Assembly: GCA_951394405.1 (NCBI GenBank)
Contig: OX596341.1
Span: 1,984,001-2,048,000 of the forward strand
Direction: 5' to 3'
DNA from: Coprinellus micaceus
Lineage: Eukaryota > Basidiomycota > Agaricomycetes > Agaricales > Psathyrellaceae
DNA length: 64,000 bases
In this document: positions 12,381 to 24,609 of the stretch, piece by piece
Numbering within the stretch: the first letter of the stretch is position 1
Layout: each line of letters opens with the position of its first letter
Notes under the pieces: model-generated
Told to the model about the DNA's origin: nothing
Seen by the model: the letters and a program-made list of their open reading frames with translations, nothing else
Database searches by the model: none
Position numbers and translations under genes: made by a program

Positions 12381-14153
12381 TCATTGCATCGTGTAAGTAG
12401 GGGGCGGAGCCGCCTCAGCTGCCGCACCATCTCTCAGTCTCGCACCCTCACCTGACCTCTGCCCCTTGTGAGTCGATCTCGGTCTTGCAGACACGAATAC
12501 GCCTGACCCGGATGGCTGTAAGAGGAGGGCGTGTGCGTTAGTGCAGGCTGAGCCCATAATGATGACAGTATATGCAGAGGCTTACATCGCTACTGCTCGT
12601 TGCCTCCGGGGAAAGCGCCCTATTGGCAGCATTCAATGAATCCGTTGGGTGGTGATAGGCCGCGGGGTGGGAATGGACCGTCATGCCCATTGTAGTGTTT
12701 GGTGTTTGCACAGGTGCTGTATACCCAGAGTATCCACTGCCATTTGACGGCAGAATGAACGGTGTCGTATGATAGCCTGGACCGCTGGCACTCGGAACGG
12801 CGTGCGTCATGTTGGGTTGAGGTGGGGAGGGTCGACCTGAAAAGTTAAACTGGCCTTTTCGATAAAGGTGGTAGAGATAACCCAAGAGACCAATCGCGAG
12901 CAGCGCGATGAATCCAGCAACTGCGACGCCCACAATTAGGCCGACTGGAGCGTCGTTGCCACTTGAACCCGAAGAGCTGCAGGTGTCATCCTCAGTGGAT
13001 TGGCTGTTGTTATCGATGAGGAGAGGCGGATATTACCGTGATGATGGCAGCAACGCACCTGCTCAGGATAGACGGAGTCTTGTATATATCAGCATAGTCC
13101 AACGCAAGAATCTGGGCTGAATCGGTCACAGACTCCAGTTTGAGCGTTAGGTTATGGGTCCCTCCTCCCAAGTTTGCACCGTAATACAACAGTTGGCTTT
13201 GGGCAATGCTGTTGACGTTCCATGCGCTATGGAAACTGGGAGGTCGGCAGCCAACCGTGACGGAATACGAGGTTGCCCCCGTTGTACCGACTGGTCCGTA
13301 GAGAGCGATCGCGTCGCCTGGGAAGGTGGATTAGAGGGGTGCGCGATGACCAAGGAGAAGCAAGCGGGACAAACCCTAAATAGAGGACGGTTAGTAACAG
13401 ATTATCATTCCCGAGTACACCACTGACTTGGAACGCTATTGACACGCTGGAGCCTGATCTCGAAGTAACGCTGGGAAGAGTGAATAAGCCGCGCCTTCTC
13501 GGATACCGACGGGTGAAGGACTTACTGCCCTGACCCTTGAGAGAAATTAGTGACTGGAGGTGGGGTCGCGGACCAAGCATCGCTGGGGGCGTAGACAAAT
13601 AAAGGGTCGGTATCTTCCTTCCTGTCGATCGTCAAAACTTCGTCGTCGTTGCCCACTTTCGCGAGCCACGAAACCTAGGACCATACGTCAAGAGACAACT
13701 ATGTTGAAGAAAAAGCGTACGCACAGAATCAATGTCCAGGAACAAGTCCTCCAAATTGATCATCGTCAAGTTGTGCATTCCCAAAGTCGTCTTCGCCGTG
13801 TATAACGTCTCGTTGAACCTCGCCGGATCTGCTTGGCCAGTCGACACTGGAGCGGCCACACCGTCTAAAGACACCTGAAACCGCCCATGGTTTGAGCGCC
13901 TCGCGCCGAAAACACTGACCTCCGTTCCGTAGAACGAAAATGAGAAGGTCGATGATTTGGTGTTTGTCAATGTGAAGCTGCTCTGTGAATACCTGAAAAG
14001 CTATCCTTCAGTCCGCCTTAGAATGAGGCCAGGGAATGGCTTGAGCGCTCACTGGTTCCCCAAAGGATCCTCTGTTGTGGACCCTGCGCGCCAGGATCCA
14101 GCATAGGTGAAGATGGCTGCCGTATCCTCATAACGAGCGAGGTAGGAGGGCAT
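12381..14153 (-). CDS. Single-pass membrane protein with galactose-binding-like ectodomain
   Basis: A common but uncharacterised basidiomycete architecture. From the proposed ATG at 14153, MPSYLARYEDTAAIF leads into TYAGSW, the start of the ectodomain. It splices to QSSFTLTNTKSSTFSFSFYG and then to VSVFGARRSNHGRFQVSLDG, which together are the hallmark of the galactose-binding-like/jelly-roll unit in these proteins. A segment GNDDEVLTIDRKEDTDPLF follows, then a linker. The membrane helix is VAVAGFIALLAIGLLGYLYHLY (about 12840-12930), followed by a basic YRKG stop-transfer. The cytoplasmic tail is Pro/Ser-rich. A last small exon (12381 to about 12500) ends in APPPTYTMQ, the PPxY-like tail typical of the group. 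The start is the least certain point, since no clear signal peptide was found upstream. It may act as a cell-surface sensor or wall-binding protein; this is inferred. Confidence 0.75.
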
Positions 14154-14827
14154 TCTATGAGCAGTCGTATTGGAGGTTGTGGAAAGAGGCTCGAAACATC
14201 ATGAAGGTCGCAGCACCCCGGAGTAGCACGGCATCGAGTGACATACAATGCGCGAAGCATGTTGGAGAGATGGCCACTGGTTCGGGCACCATGGCAACCT
14301 CGATGGGGAGCTCGAAATCGCCGCAAATAGACTAGTGACACTCCGGCATCTCATATTCACCACCTCTAACGCACAATCGTTCTCCCAGTCAACGCAATTG
14401 ATACATACTTCGCGGAACAAACGGTGAGGCTTGGCTTGGGCGCATTCGACCTGCGCTGAGCTTGCTCCAGTCATCTCAGGCTTGCGCCCAAATAATGTGC
14501 TACTCCTTGTTTGGGTTCCTGATCATCAGGTATGTACGTGGTTCAATGTTGATCATCCATTCAACGATTGAATAGCTGTAAATAACCTCAGATCTGGGAA
14601 CATTGTCCAGCAAACTGACGAACCAGGTTGCGTTCCGCTCGGGCAACCTGCAAAAAGGGCATCGGTCTCAAGGTCCATGACTTGGAAACGACCAGGCTTA
14701 CGGACTGTGAATAGCTCTTGTTCGTTACCACATCTAGTCCAATATCAAGGTATAAATTATCTAGTGGGGAGGATCCAGATATGTGAGTAATGCTGTGTAT
14801 CGTGATGCCAGGTCAAAATTGACCAAG
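14154..14827. other. Intergenic interval
   Basis: Lies between the putative start of the membrane-protein gene and the 3' end of the ER Hsp70 gene. A further 5' exon of the membrane-protein gene could lie at 14154-14475. The open stretches there (for example 14199-14474 minus) show no signal peptide or family motif. Nothing else was recognised. Confidence 0.4.
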
Positions 14828-17733
14828 TTATAGTTCGTCATGGGGTTTGGGCTTGCCCTCGTCACCGAGCGGAACCTGCTTCTCGTCGTCGGCAGGTGGC
14901 ACCTCGGTCTCCGCGCTCTCCTCCGCACTCGTTGTCGATATCGGCTGAGTGGTCGTGGTAGTCTTCTTCTTAACAGCCTTAGGCACCTTCCTCCTGTACA
15001 ACCTATGGAGGTGCTGCTCCAACACCTTCGCCCTCGCCTTCATCTCCCTAGTCTCGATGACAGGGTTTTCATTCGCTTTGACCTTCTTCTGCTTCTCGAC
15101 CCACTCATCGAGCCACGACTCATGGTCCTTCAGCGCTTTCTCGAGGCTGTCGAGCTCGTCGGATGTCCACTTGGATGGGAGGTCAGCCTTGGCTTCCGCC
15201 GTCAGATTCTCACGCGCTTCGGCAAGGAAGAGGCGGGTGTTCCAGTTCCACATCTGGCTGTTGTTGAGGGCCTGGGGGAAGGCCTCAATTTCCTGGTACC
15301 GGTGGATAACGGGTTTCTCCAGCGTCCTAAGCGGGGTCAGCTGGCGCTCGTAGAAAGAAATTTATTAATAAGAAACGCACTCCAACGCGATGCGCTTGTC
15401 CAGGAGCTGGGAGGTCTCAGCGAGGTCACCGCGGTCGTTCAGCCACGAGAATGAGTCCTCGAGAATTTCTTGAAGCTTCTGACGCTCCGCAGGCTGCGAG
15501 CATTTCATGAAAGGCTTGTCCTCGGACTCGTCGCTCAAAAGATCGCGCAGCCTGTACAAGTACGACTCGAAGTTGTTGCGGGCTTCCTCGCGACGGCTCT
15601 TGGCGAGCTCCTCAGCGTCAACGGCACGGAGCCTGTGAGATCGTCAGTACACGGTGTTTCCCGGCCCCTTCAAATCGACGTACCTGTCCCTAGCTGCCTT
15701 CTTCTGCTCGACCGTCAGAGGTGGGATGGTTGTCCACCGCGTAAAAATCGGAAGCTCAATCTCGACAGGCCCGGTAACCTTCTTCTTTTCCTCTTTCTTT
15801 TCCTTCTTGGCATCGGCAGACTCGGAGGGAGCAGCAGCATCAGATGAGGAAGTAGATTGGGTGGACTCTGATGAAGCTGTGGGACGAGGGGGAATATCTT
15901 CAGTTGACTCATCCGACTCCGGGGTGGAAGATCCTCCAAAGAGGCCCTTGAACTTGCCTGTGTGTCGTCAAAACCCGTGCACTAGAGGTGGAATGAAGAT
16001 GGACTAACCTGTGAGACTGTCATCTTTGATCTCGCCATAAGCGATGGCCTGGTTAACAGCGATGAAACCTGATTCGGAGAGGGAGACAGTGGCTTTCACG
16101 ACAGGTTCGGCCGCTCCGCTATCGGTCAAGTTCTTGAGGGCTTCAACCACGCCATTGATGTCGACCTCGAACATCCTGGTAGGGAATCCACTGAAGCTAG
16201 GGGTTAAAAGGACGGAGTATCTGATGAGCGCAGGACTCACGGAAGTGGTTCCTTCTTGTAGTCAAAGTTAATCACAAAGTCATCCTTGCGCTTGAAGGTC
16301 ATGGTCTTCTTGGTGCCCACCTTGGAGCCAGCAGGGAAGAGGGTTGTGGTGATGGAACGGGGGCGGCCCAAGGGCGTAGTCGCAGCAGCAAAGTAGGTTG
16401 CCTGGACGTCGTGGGTGAGGATATCCGAGACCTTGATGTTCTTGGTCTTGAACTGCCTGCTTAGCGAGGCCCCGTGGAGAGCGGCACCAAGAACGGCCGC
16501 CTCATCGGCGTTGACGTTGAAAGAAAGCTTGTCCGCAGGAACGGCGGCCTTGATGGATGTCTGTACCATCGGGGTACGGGACGCACCGCCGGTCATGATG
16601 ACCGAAGTAATGTTGGTTAAGTCCAAACCGGCAAACTTCAAAGCGTCATAGAGTGGTTGGGTGAACTTGGGCTCCAAGTCAGCACACGCCTGCTCAAAGG
16701 CCGCCCTCGAGATCTTAGCCTTGAAGTCGATATCCCAAGCCAGGCTCTCCACATGAGCAATGGCCTCCTGGTTGGCGCTGAGGATTCCCTTGACTCGCTG
16801 TGACTCTTTCCAGAGCTTGGCCATACCCCTCTTGTCCTTGCGGATATCCTTGCCCTTCTGCTTCGCGTTGAACGCATCGGCCAAGATCTCCCTGAGCCTC
16901 CTGTCGAACTCAATGCCTCCAACCCCCCTGTCCGACCCAAACCCGAGAACGTTGATTTGGGTTCCGATGACCCCAGTCTTCTTGTCAGTGGTGGTGCTGA
17001 ACTCGGCGACTGTGGCACGGATTCCCGAGGACCCGACGTCGTAGATGACGTGGGTCTCAGGTGTAGGGAAGGCGCGAGTCATCGCGTAGTTGACCGCCAC
17101 GGCTGTTCCATCGTTGATCAGGGCCAGCAGTCTGAGTCCGGCGACTTCGACTGCGTCGGCGACTGCGTCTCGTTCGAACTGGGTGTAGTATCCTGGGACG
17201 GTGATGATAACATCGCGAACCTTCTCGTTGGCCACAAGCTCTGCGAGGTGCTTGATGTATGCGAATTGCATGGCGACAAGTTCTTCGGTGCTCCATTCCG
17301 TTCCGTCACTGCGGGTGAGGTTGGTGAGGAACCGATCGTTTCGAGAGACCGTGGCGGGGGAGATTTTGGAGAAGTAGGTAGCAGATTCCGAGTCATGCGG
17401 TGCGGCTTGGAGATATTTGAGGTGGGAGAACGTGTCCGAAGGGAATCGGGTGGCCTACTTCCGGTATGAGTCGGCGCAGCCCTTCTATGAGCAGGGTTCC
17501 ATACGCACCAGATACGCAGCATCCTGACCAAACAATCTATCTCCTCGCTTCCAGGCGACGGAGGAATGAATCTTTCTCTTCGAATCCTTGTTGAGGAGGA
17601 CGTCGAAGGGAACACCGGGTTTCATGAGGGAGGCCTTGATGAAATCGGCGCCATAGTCTATCGCCAGAACCGACGCCAGAACGGCGTTGGGCACGACGGC
17701 GAGCAACGATACGAATAACAGCGATATTCGCAT
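14828..17733 (-). CDS. LHS1: ER-lumenal Hsp70-like chaperone (Lhs1/HYOU1 type)
   Basis: Large ER Hsp70 of the Hsp110/Grp170 branch. Family members act in protein import and folding and serve as nucleotide-exchange factor for BiP. ATG at 17733 starts a signal peptide (MRISLLFVSLLAVVPNAVLA), followed at once by the Hsp70 phosphate-1 motif LAIDYGADFIKAS. An intron lies at about 17459-17508. The large exon 16237-17457 holds the actin-like ATPase domain: VITVPGYYTQFERDAV, YDVGSSGIRATVAEF, and the adenosine motif VIMTGGASRTPMVQ. Downstream exons encode the substrate-binding region, an acidic/Ser-rich loop (about 15750-15950) and a helical lid. The C-terminus ends in PKPHDEL, an HDEL ER-retention signal. 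This confirms ER residence and a complete 3' end. Upstream at about 17850 there is an ACGT-core element (GACACGTCGA) that could be an unfolded-protein-response site; that is weak. Confidence 0.93.
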
Positions 17734-18802
17734 GGTCAGAGAGAATTAAGGGGATCTAGAGGAGAAGAGGCAAGTCAGCATCAGCTGGTGGTGGAAACAG
17801 AAAACCTTTCAAACTTGAAACTCTGAGCGCTGCGTCGTGGCAGGACACGTCGAGGCGTCATCACATGACTCTGCGTCAGAGCGCCATCAGATGTTGATGG
17901 CCAAGGAGACGCGCGCTTATAGATTATTCGACGCGAACCCAGGCGAAATAGACTATTTTACTCAATATAGTAAACCTAGTATACGAAGTGCATTGATTAA
18001 ATGCTTACAAACATTTTTAAAGCTCAAGAGCGTTTCATAGCACCATTGCAGGGCGTTTAGCGCCCACCGCCTTCGACGGCAGGGGCAGTCTGGCAGAGAG
18101 GATCGAAGGCCTGTTGCCATTTGGAGTGAAATAATTTAGGTGTTGTCTGAAAATATAGAGAGCCTGGTATATTCTCCAATGCATAATTGAGAATTGAAGC
18201 GAAAGTATGAGCGGGAAGGTCGCGATAGCCCCTATCTCATGCGATTCACACGTTCCGGATCCTGGCGGGATGCTTGCCTGGGGGTCGGCCCGAGTGACAA
18301 ACTGCTCATCTCAACCATCATGTCAGTGGGCTTGTGCAGGCTTGCGTGTCGTCAAATGACGTCCTGCGCTACATCTTGGCCCCAAGGATCCCTAGAAAGG
18401 GCACTTTAGGCGGGCTGGAATGCTTTCGGAAGCGGTTATCTCGGGTCATTGTCGCTATGAGCCCCGTTTCTGATAGCTTTCTGCTATGTCCTGGAGTTGT
18501 GGCTTTGTCGCCGAGTAGGGAGAAGGTGTCCACGGAACGGTATTGGGTTCGCCAAGGACAGGCCCTGCTACTCGTCAGGGGCGGGGTATACTATCCGGTA
18601 CCTGTGCGAAGCCCCCACGCGCGCGGGGAAGAGCGGGGCCCCAGAACAACGAGGTCGTCCGGCGGCTAATCTGATCATTTCATCCGAGGATACCCCGCAC
18701 ATAAAGTCGGGTCGATGCGTTCAGGGCATAAATATCTGATATTCGACCACCTCCGAATTCTCCCCTACGCCCTCTCTCATTGACTATCGCACCACCTCCA
18801 CC
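17734..18802. other. Divergent promoter region between LHS1-like and GH43 genes
   Basis: About 1.07 kb between two divergently transcribed genes, so it should hold both promoters. Visible: an ACGT-core site at about 17850, an AT-rich stretch at 17920-18040, and a GC-rich palindromic run CCCCCACGCGCGCGGGG at about 18613-18629. A pyrimidine-rich lead-in sits just before the GH43 ATG. No other gene was recognised. Confidence 0.5.
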
Positions 18803-19801
18803 ATGTCCGACAAGAAACCCCTCATCACCCACGTTTACACCGCCGATCCCTCTGCGCACGTCTTCAACGGCAAACTCTACGTCTACCCCTCCCACGACAT
18901 CCCCACCGACATCCAAGACAACGACAATGGGGACCAGTACGCCATGGAGGACTATCACGTCTTCTCCTTGCCTGAGGGCATCGAGGGGCCCGTCACCGAC
19001 CACGGCCCCGTCCTGCACATGAAGGACGTACCCTGGGTTGGAAAGCAAATGTGGGCCCCTGACGCGGCTGAGAAGGACGGAAAGTACTACCTGTACTTCC
19101 CTGCCAGGGACAAGGACGGCGTCATGCGTATCGGTGTTGCGGAGGGTACCTCCCCCGAGGGTCCCTTCACTTCTGATCCCGAACCCATCAAGGGATCCTA
19201 CTCCATCGACCCCGCTTGCTTCGTCGACGATGACGGCCAAGCATACCTCTTCTTCGGAGGCATTTGGGGTGGCCAGCTGCAGTGCTGGACTAAGGGACAT
19301 TTTGCCAAAGAGGACTACGAGAGCATGGAGGCGTCCGGCGACGACAAGCCAGCTCTTCACGCACGAGTTGCGAAGCTCACTGATGACATGCATCAATTTG
19401 CGGAGGACGTGAGGGAGGTCGTTATCCTCGACCCTGAGACCAAGCAACCTCTCAAGGCATCGGACCACGACAGGCGATTCTTCGAGGCAGCGTGGTTGCA
19501 CAAGTACAACGGGAAGTACTACTTCAGCTATTCCACCGGTGACACTCACTACCTCGCTTACGGTGTTGGCGACTCGCCCTACGGACCGTTTACGTATGGT
19601 GGAAGGATTTTGGAACCTGTTCTGGGTTGGACGACGCATCACTCGATTGTGCAGTACCAGGACAAGTGGTACCTGTTCTACCACGATGCTTCGCTTTCGG
19701 GAGGGAAGAACCACCTTAGGTGTATCAAGGCGAGGGAGATCAAGTACGACGAACAGGGCAAGATCTACCTGGCTGAGCCTCAAGGTCCACCCGCCTCGTA
19801 A
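18803..19801 (+). CDS. Glycoside hydrolase family 43 protein (intronless, no signal peptide)
   Basis: Single exon of 332 residues starting at ATG 18803, preceded by a good CCACC context. GH43 five-bladed beta-propeller enzymes remove arabinose or xylose from hemicellulose side chains. Candidate catalytic residues: Asp15 in YTADPSAHVF (general base), the Asp of SYSIDPACFVDDDG (pKa modulator), and the Glu of RRFFEAAWLHKYNG (general acid). Other blade motifs are QMWAPDAAEKDGKYYLYF, YFSYSTGD and HHSIVQYQDKWYLFYH. There is no signal peptide, so it should act inside the cell, unlike most fungal GH43 enzymes. It is intronless among intron-rich neighbours and GC-rich at third positions. Both features fit either an acquired bacterial-type gene or a retrocopy. 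The family call is strong; the exact substrate is not determined. Confidence 0.92.
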   Translation: MSDKKPLITHVYTADPSAHVFNGKLYVYPSHDIPTDIQDNDNGDQYAMEDYHVFSLPEGIEGPVTDHGPVLHMKDVPWVGKQMWAPDAAEKDGKYYLYFPARDKDGVMRIGVAEGTSPEGPFTSDPEPIKGSYSIDPACFVDDDGQAYLFFGGIWGGQLQCWTKGHFAKEDYESMEASGDDKPALHARVAKLTDDMHQFAEDVREVVILDPETKQPLKASDHDRRFFEAAWLHKYNGKYYFSYSTGDTHYLAYGVGDSPYGPFTYGGRILEPVLGWTTHHSIVQYQDKWYLFYHDASLSGGKNHLRCIKAREIKYDEQGKIYLAEPQGPPAS

Positions 19802-20602
19802 TAGGTCGGGACGGCGTGATGCTGCGGGGGAAGATGGCCAAACCCGCGTTCCCTGCAAAGGGAGAGCGGGAGATTATCGTTATTACTCTAAAGTTGTATT
19901 TTACCCTCAGTTCGAGATGGCCCAAATTCCCTGAGGATCCTCAGGGCATCCAAAATTCACCTTGAAATGCTGCGGGAGCGTTGAACCTCGTTGAACCCAC
20001 CGTGCTACGGAATTTAACTCAGCGTCAGGCACGCCCCTAATCCAAATTCATGTCTCGCGGCGATGTCGCGATCTCTATTACTGCGAACGGTGCCTACAAC
20101 CCCGAGGAACCGGCGATGTTCGGGGGTATATGGGGGCACATGCAGATGCAACTTGAAAACCGAGCAGACTTGAGCTTCATTCTCTAGGGGATGTGTCATG
20201 GAGCTTCGAGTGTCAGGCGTCAAGCGTTAAATTGGGAAAACCAATCTTATTGATTCTGCAACGCTCGGGCGTCTATTTCTCGGGACCTATCCCGCCCCGA
20301 AGCGAGTCAGCGCACTCGGCGCTGTAGCAGACCACCAGTCCAAGAACATACGTTTCTATTCGAGGTCGGTGCCGCTGTATATAGACACTTCGGTGAGGTA
20401 AGATTGGGAACGATGGTGTATCATTAACCGTGAAACCGAGTACCCCAAATCAACCTCGACCATTCAAGATAGCTGCTAATATGTTAGAGAATTGGTGCGG
20501 AAATATGTAATCTGATGTAGCAGGCGGAGGAAATAAAGAGACATACAATAATATATACGTTCATGATACGGAGACATCCCATCTTCCTGCGAAACGATCG
20601 CC
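19802..20602. other. Intergenic interval, convergent 3' ends
   Basis: Separates the 3' ends of the GH43 gene (+) and kinase-like gene 2 (-). A small inverted pair CTGAGGATCCTCAG lies at about 19931-19944, a 14-base palindrome that could form a hairpin in the 3' flank. No gene was recognised. Confidence 0.4.
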
Positions 20603-22036
20603 TCACTGCATAGGGAGAGCAGGGCGAGTGTCGGGAATGTTGAGTAAGAATGGCATCGTGGAGAATTGGGCCGCAGATGGTCTTGACTGGGGCTCCCGCC
20701 TCCATGTCTCTACCATAGAGGACCATACCTCTTCCGTGAGCCCATATGAGCGGAAAGCCCTGGAGCCATTTAGGGGTTTTTGAGGGCACTTGTCGTACTT
20801 CACCACCGCTTTGATGATTTGGTACGCCCTTGTCGCGGAATGTGCGCCCTCACATACATTCCAGAAGGGAGGTTTATTAGTAAAAATCTGGGAATTTTAA
20901 TTAGAGAAATTTCTTCGCAAATGTCCATATGATTGCAACGTACTTCATAGGCAAGACACCCCAGCGCATAGACATCGCTGGCTGCAGTAGGTACGAAGGA
21001 GCCGCCAGAGCGCTGTACCTGAAGCAATTCAGGGGCCTGCCACGGCACGGTGCCCAAGGACACCGTGGATTGGATCGATGTCCAAGTTAAAGTGGTCGCC
21101 TCTGTGAGCCTAGCGAACCCAAGATCGGCGAGGCACACTCGACCAGCCGAGTTGACCAACACGTTCGCTCCCTTGATGTCGCCGTGAATGATGTGGTGCT
21201 CATGCAGATACGATATTGCCTCCGTGACGTCCTTCAACTACGAAAGTGTAGGTAAGTGCGGCGCATTTCGCAGTCGAGGAAGACTTTACGTACTAATAAG
21301 CGTCGGTTGACGCCCGGAAGTGATGCGAGAAACTCGGTGATGGTCCCATGCTCCATGAAGGGTGAGACCAGGTACAGCCCCGAGTCAAAGGCGCCACCCC
21401 CGTTCTGGTACACTCCTAGGAACGGAAGAATTCCCACATGTGAGTGGTTGGCCCATATCACCGCTTCTCTGCTCATCAGCTACGTGAACGAGGTCCAGGA
21501 CCTCTCGTCAGCCGACCATTGCTCTGAGGAGCTAGAATGCGCATGACCTAACCTCGTGAATTCCCTCTGCGTCGAGGTAACAACTCCGATACTTCTTCAA
21601 GCACACCACCCTTCCGTGACATACGCCGCGATAGATGTCCACACAGGGTCCCTCAAAGATGCGCCGCGAGACCCCGATCTCAGGGAGTCGATATGATGTC
21701 GGGAGCAGCCCGGCCACCTTGGAGAGCCTAAGTATGGCTTTCAGCACCTTTGGCTTCTGGGTGTCTACCCAAGGATGGGTTTGCAATGCCTGTAAACTGG
21801 GTTGAGTGACGAAGTTAATGCAAGGAGTTGGTGAAAATCACAAATTGAAGGCTGTCGATTAGCGATTGAGCTTGTGTACCACGCTGCTGGAGGAGACGCC
21901 GATAAGATCCTTTGTGAGAGATTATGGCCAGTAGATGGCCAACAAATCCCCTAACAGCGTCTTCATGCACTCCCTGGCGCATTTTCAACGCACGAGCGGA
22001 GGAAAGGAACGCGGTCCAGTCAGGGGTAGATGTCAT
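20603..22036 (-). CDS. Kinase-like protein 2 (catalytic residues intact)
   Basis: Same architecture as the genes at 9.3, 32.3 and 37.8 kb: an N-terminal helical region (MTSTPDWTAFLSSARAL, with RRLLQQRGTQAQSLIDSLQ), then a tyrosine-kinase-like/TKL-type kinase fold. ATG at 22036. Beta-3 Lys is present (RVVCLKKYRS), the catalytic loop is complete (HHIIHGDIKGANVLV), and the metal-binding Asp is kept in CLADLGFARL, with DLG for DFG. WQAPELL and SDVYALGCLAYEV follow. The C-lobe ends with LTEEVWSSM and RPSAAQFS. It is split by several short introns. Of the four paralogues only this one keeps Lys, HxD Asp, Asn and DxG Asp, so it is the one expected to be an active Ser/Thr or Tyr kinase. Confidence 0.82.
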
Positions 22037-23636
22037 GAGACTAATTGGGTCACGTTGGTGAGCAAGGGTCTAACGGGCAGTTGGGTTTAGTCCCAATGGC
22101 GCGAGGGTATTTATACGAGGGAGGCAAATAGCTGGCACGGGTGGTTTAAAGTAGAACTAGTTAGTTGCCCGAGAGCCCCGTTCCATCCGGTCGGGTGGGC
22201 GGGCCACTCTTTTTTTCTTCTTTCTTTTGCCGCAGCAGTCACAGGGAAAGTCCTATCGCTCTCACTCGGGTCCAACACCCTCGGTGCCTTTTGAAGATAG
22301 CAAAATGATTGGACTGCCAGACTAAAGCATATCACGTCGTACCTCAAAGACGAGGACCATTGCCTTTTCCTCGTCATCCCGCATCCCAATCTGATGAGGC
22401 ATTGACGTGCCCTAAATCTACGCACCCTGATTGGGATTTCCCTACTGTGACGAAACAGGGGGCGCAATATGAAATATCCACAAAGGCGGGCTTTGTGTCC
22501 AAGCACAGTGGCACCCATCACTGAACTTCTTACGTGCGCGACGCGAGCCGGAACCTCACACCTTTCCGATCCTCAGATGATTGATTCATCCGGAATTCAA
22601 CAACAGGATATGTACTCCCCAAAGATTCATATCACGTGCCGCTAAGAGTGTCCGTATTTCAACCCCTCACTCTCTACGACGATCCCGCATCCAATCGCGA
22701 CGCGCGGGGCGGCCGGGACAAATAAGCGCCGGTAAGCGCCCGCGGCGTCCGGCCATGCAAAGCCGAGCAAAGCATCACTCAATGGCTCTCCCGCGCGTTT
22801 CCCGACATATGCGTAAATGCACCCAATTATATGGCAGATTGGACCTGTGATGAGGCAGTCCGACGAGCGCTGTTCCTGAAACATGTGCTCGTGAACTTGG
22901 GGGTTGATGCCCACAGCTCCCCGACTCGTCGGAGATGTTTCAACTGCAAGATGCTCCAAGGCTGGGAAGGCTCGAAAGCTTCAGGAGCGACCCGTACTTA
23001 CCTGTTGAACCTCAACAGGTCAAACGATGTTTGTCAACCCAATTGATACTTTGCATCACCATATCGCGTTTCTCCATGGCAGGATCATTGTTACAGGGCC
23101 GGTACCGACCTTACTACATCAATATTGCCGCCTTCTGGGAACCTCCCTGGCGTTGGTTTTACTTGGCGGAACATGTCCCCACTCGCCTTTCTAAATCCAA
23201 TTCTTGAGTCGTAGCCTTCGGTATTCTAGAACAGCGGGACTTGCGCGGTTCAGAGGGGCTCATAGGCGCCACGGGCAGCGAGCACAATCGCCAACGGGTG
23301 TAGTGGAAATGAATGCAAGTTTGAGTATAAAATAATGAGTGTGTAAGCTACGGGGGCGAACCGTCCGTGGGTCGACATTAATACTGCCAAAATCTTGAAA
23401 TGCGCGAGGGGGAGCATATGGAGTGGCGACTGTGTAACGTAGAAAGGGATGCTGCGAGTGTAGTATGCGGAGACGGATGAGGTCGTGGTGTGTGCGAGAG
23501 GGTGTACAGGATGCAATGCTAGTAGTACAAAGGAAGTTGTTGAATCCGGACAGATAATGCGAGAGAGGGAGGTACGTGCAAAGGGGCGTCAAAGTTCATA
23601 TAGCGAAGCAGTCGAGAAAGAGCCATAGACGGGCTC
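22037..23636. other. Intergenic interval
   Basis: About 1.6 kb without a convincing gene. Short open frames here lack family motifs and splice support. It contains the promoter of kinase-like gene 2 at its left end and the 3' flank of the membrane-protein gene at its right end. Nothing else was seen. Confidence 0.4.
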
Positions 23637-24609
23637 TCAAATCGGACGAGGTGGAGCGTACTTGGGCAATGACTCAATGGGCTTCGAGATCAAGAACCCC
23701 TTCGACGCAGCCGCCTTCTCTCCCTGCCTCCCAAAACCGAGTCCACTGAACTGGCTTTTCTCCGTCTTGCCATCACTCATCGTGGTCGAACCGGTATTGA
23801 GGTTCTTCACAAATGGCGGTGGGGATCCCCATGCCTCCGAGAGCGCACCTCCCTTTCCGCTCATGTACCTCTCTCCCGCATTGACCATCGGGCGAATATC
23901 CACGGGCCCAACGTGGGTGGGAAGCGCACTCTTCGCGTGCTCCCTCCAGCTCGTCACGCTACGCTTGGACTTTGCACCTTCGCGGAAGATAAGTCCGAGA
24001 AGGACGTTGAGGCACCCGAGGGAGAACATGAAGAAGGCGGAGACGAGTGTGAAGGTGTCGACGCGGTGGGAGAGGATCGCGGCCCCAAGGAACATTTGGA
24101 TCGTGCCCAATGCACCAAGGCCGAATTCCTTTCCGAGGACGGGGAAGAAACGTGTGAAGAATTTGGATGGCCACCCGATCTCGGAAAGGATGAGGACGAC
24201 GGTTTGGCCGAGGATGAAGAGACGGTTCAGGACCGCCCAGAAGGAGCCCGCGGGTTGGTTGGGGACTGTACTTCCACTATCGCAACAAAATCAGGCGAGT
24301 TGAAAGGATACAGGGGTACGAGAACGTACGTGATATAGTCAAAGTCCTGCAACGCCTCCACAGTGGCGTTCCCACTACTCGCCGACACTGCGGTTGATGC
24401 AGCCTTTCCTGCCGCCATAAAGGAGTTGACGGCTTTGACATCGTGGACCAGGGTAACGATATTGCTCGAAAAGACAAGAAGCAGGGAGATGATGCTCAAT
24501 ATTCTGACGATATTGAGCCCAATGAAGACGTCTGTTGGGTATTCGTCGATAAGCGCTCAAAGCATGAAAGAAAACATAACTCACAAGCACGAGGGGGCAT
24601 CATCACCAT
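23637..24609 (-). CDS. Four-helix membrane protein of unknown function
   Basis: ATG at 24609 (MVMMPPRA) splices through a 5' intron (donor GTGAGT near 24585, acceptor CCCAACAG near 24525) into YVFIGLNIVRILSIISLLLVF, the first membrane helix. An extracellular or lumenal loop follows with VHDVKAVNSF. After a second intron (about 24275-24330) come GSFWAVLNRLFILGQTVVLIL, then LGTIQMFLGAAIL, then FTLVSAFFMFSLGCLNVLLGLIF. The tail of about 110 residues is cytosolic and basic. It resembles an uncharacterised basidiomycete family (DUF7598-like, from memory). The gene is complete, with stop at 23637. No enzymatic motif was seen. Confidence 0.75.

Noticed and set aside
14840..15454. 204-residue plus-strand open frame antisense to the ER Hsp70
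   Set aside because: Mirror of the coding exon; the minus strand ends in HDEL and matches the family.
18680..19858. 392-residue open frame antisense to the GH43 gene
   Set aside because: Shadow of a GC-rich coding strand; valine/leucine-rich low-complexity text with no motif.
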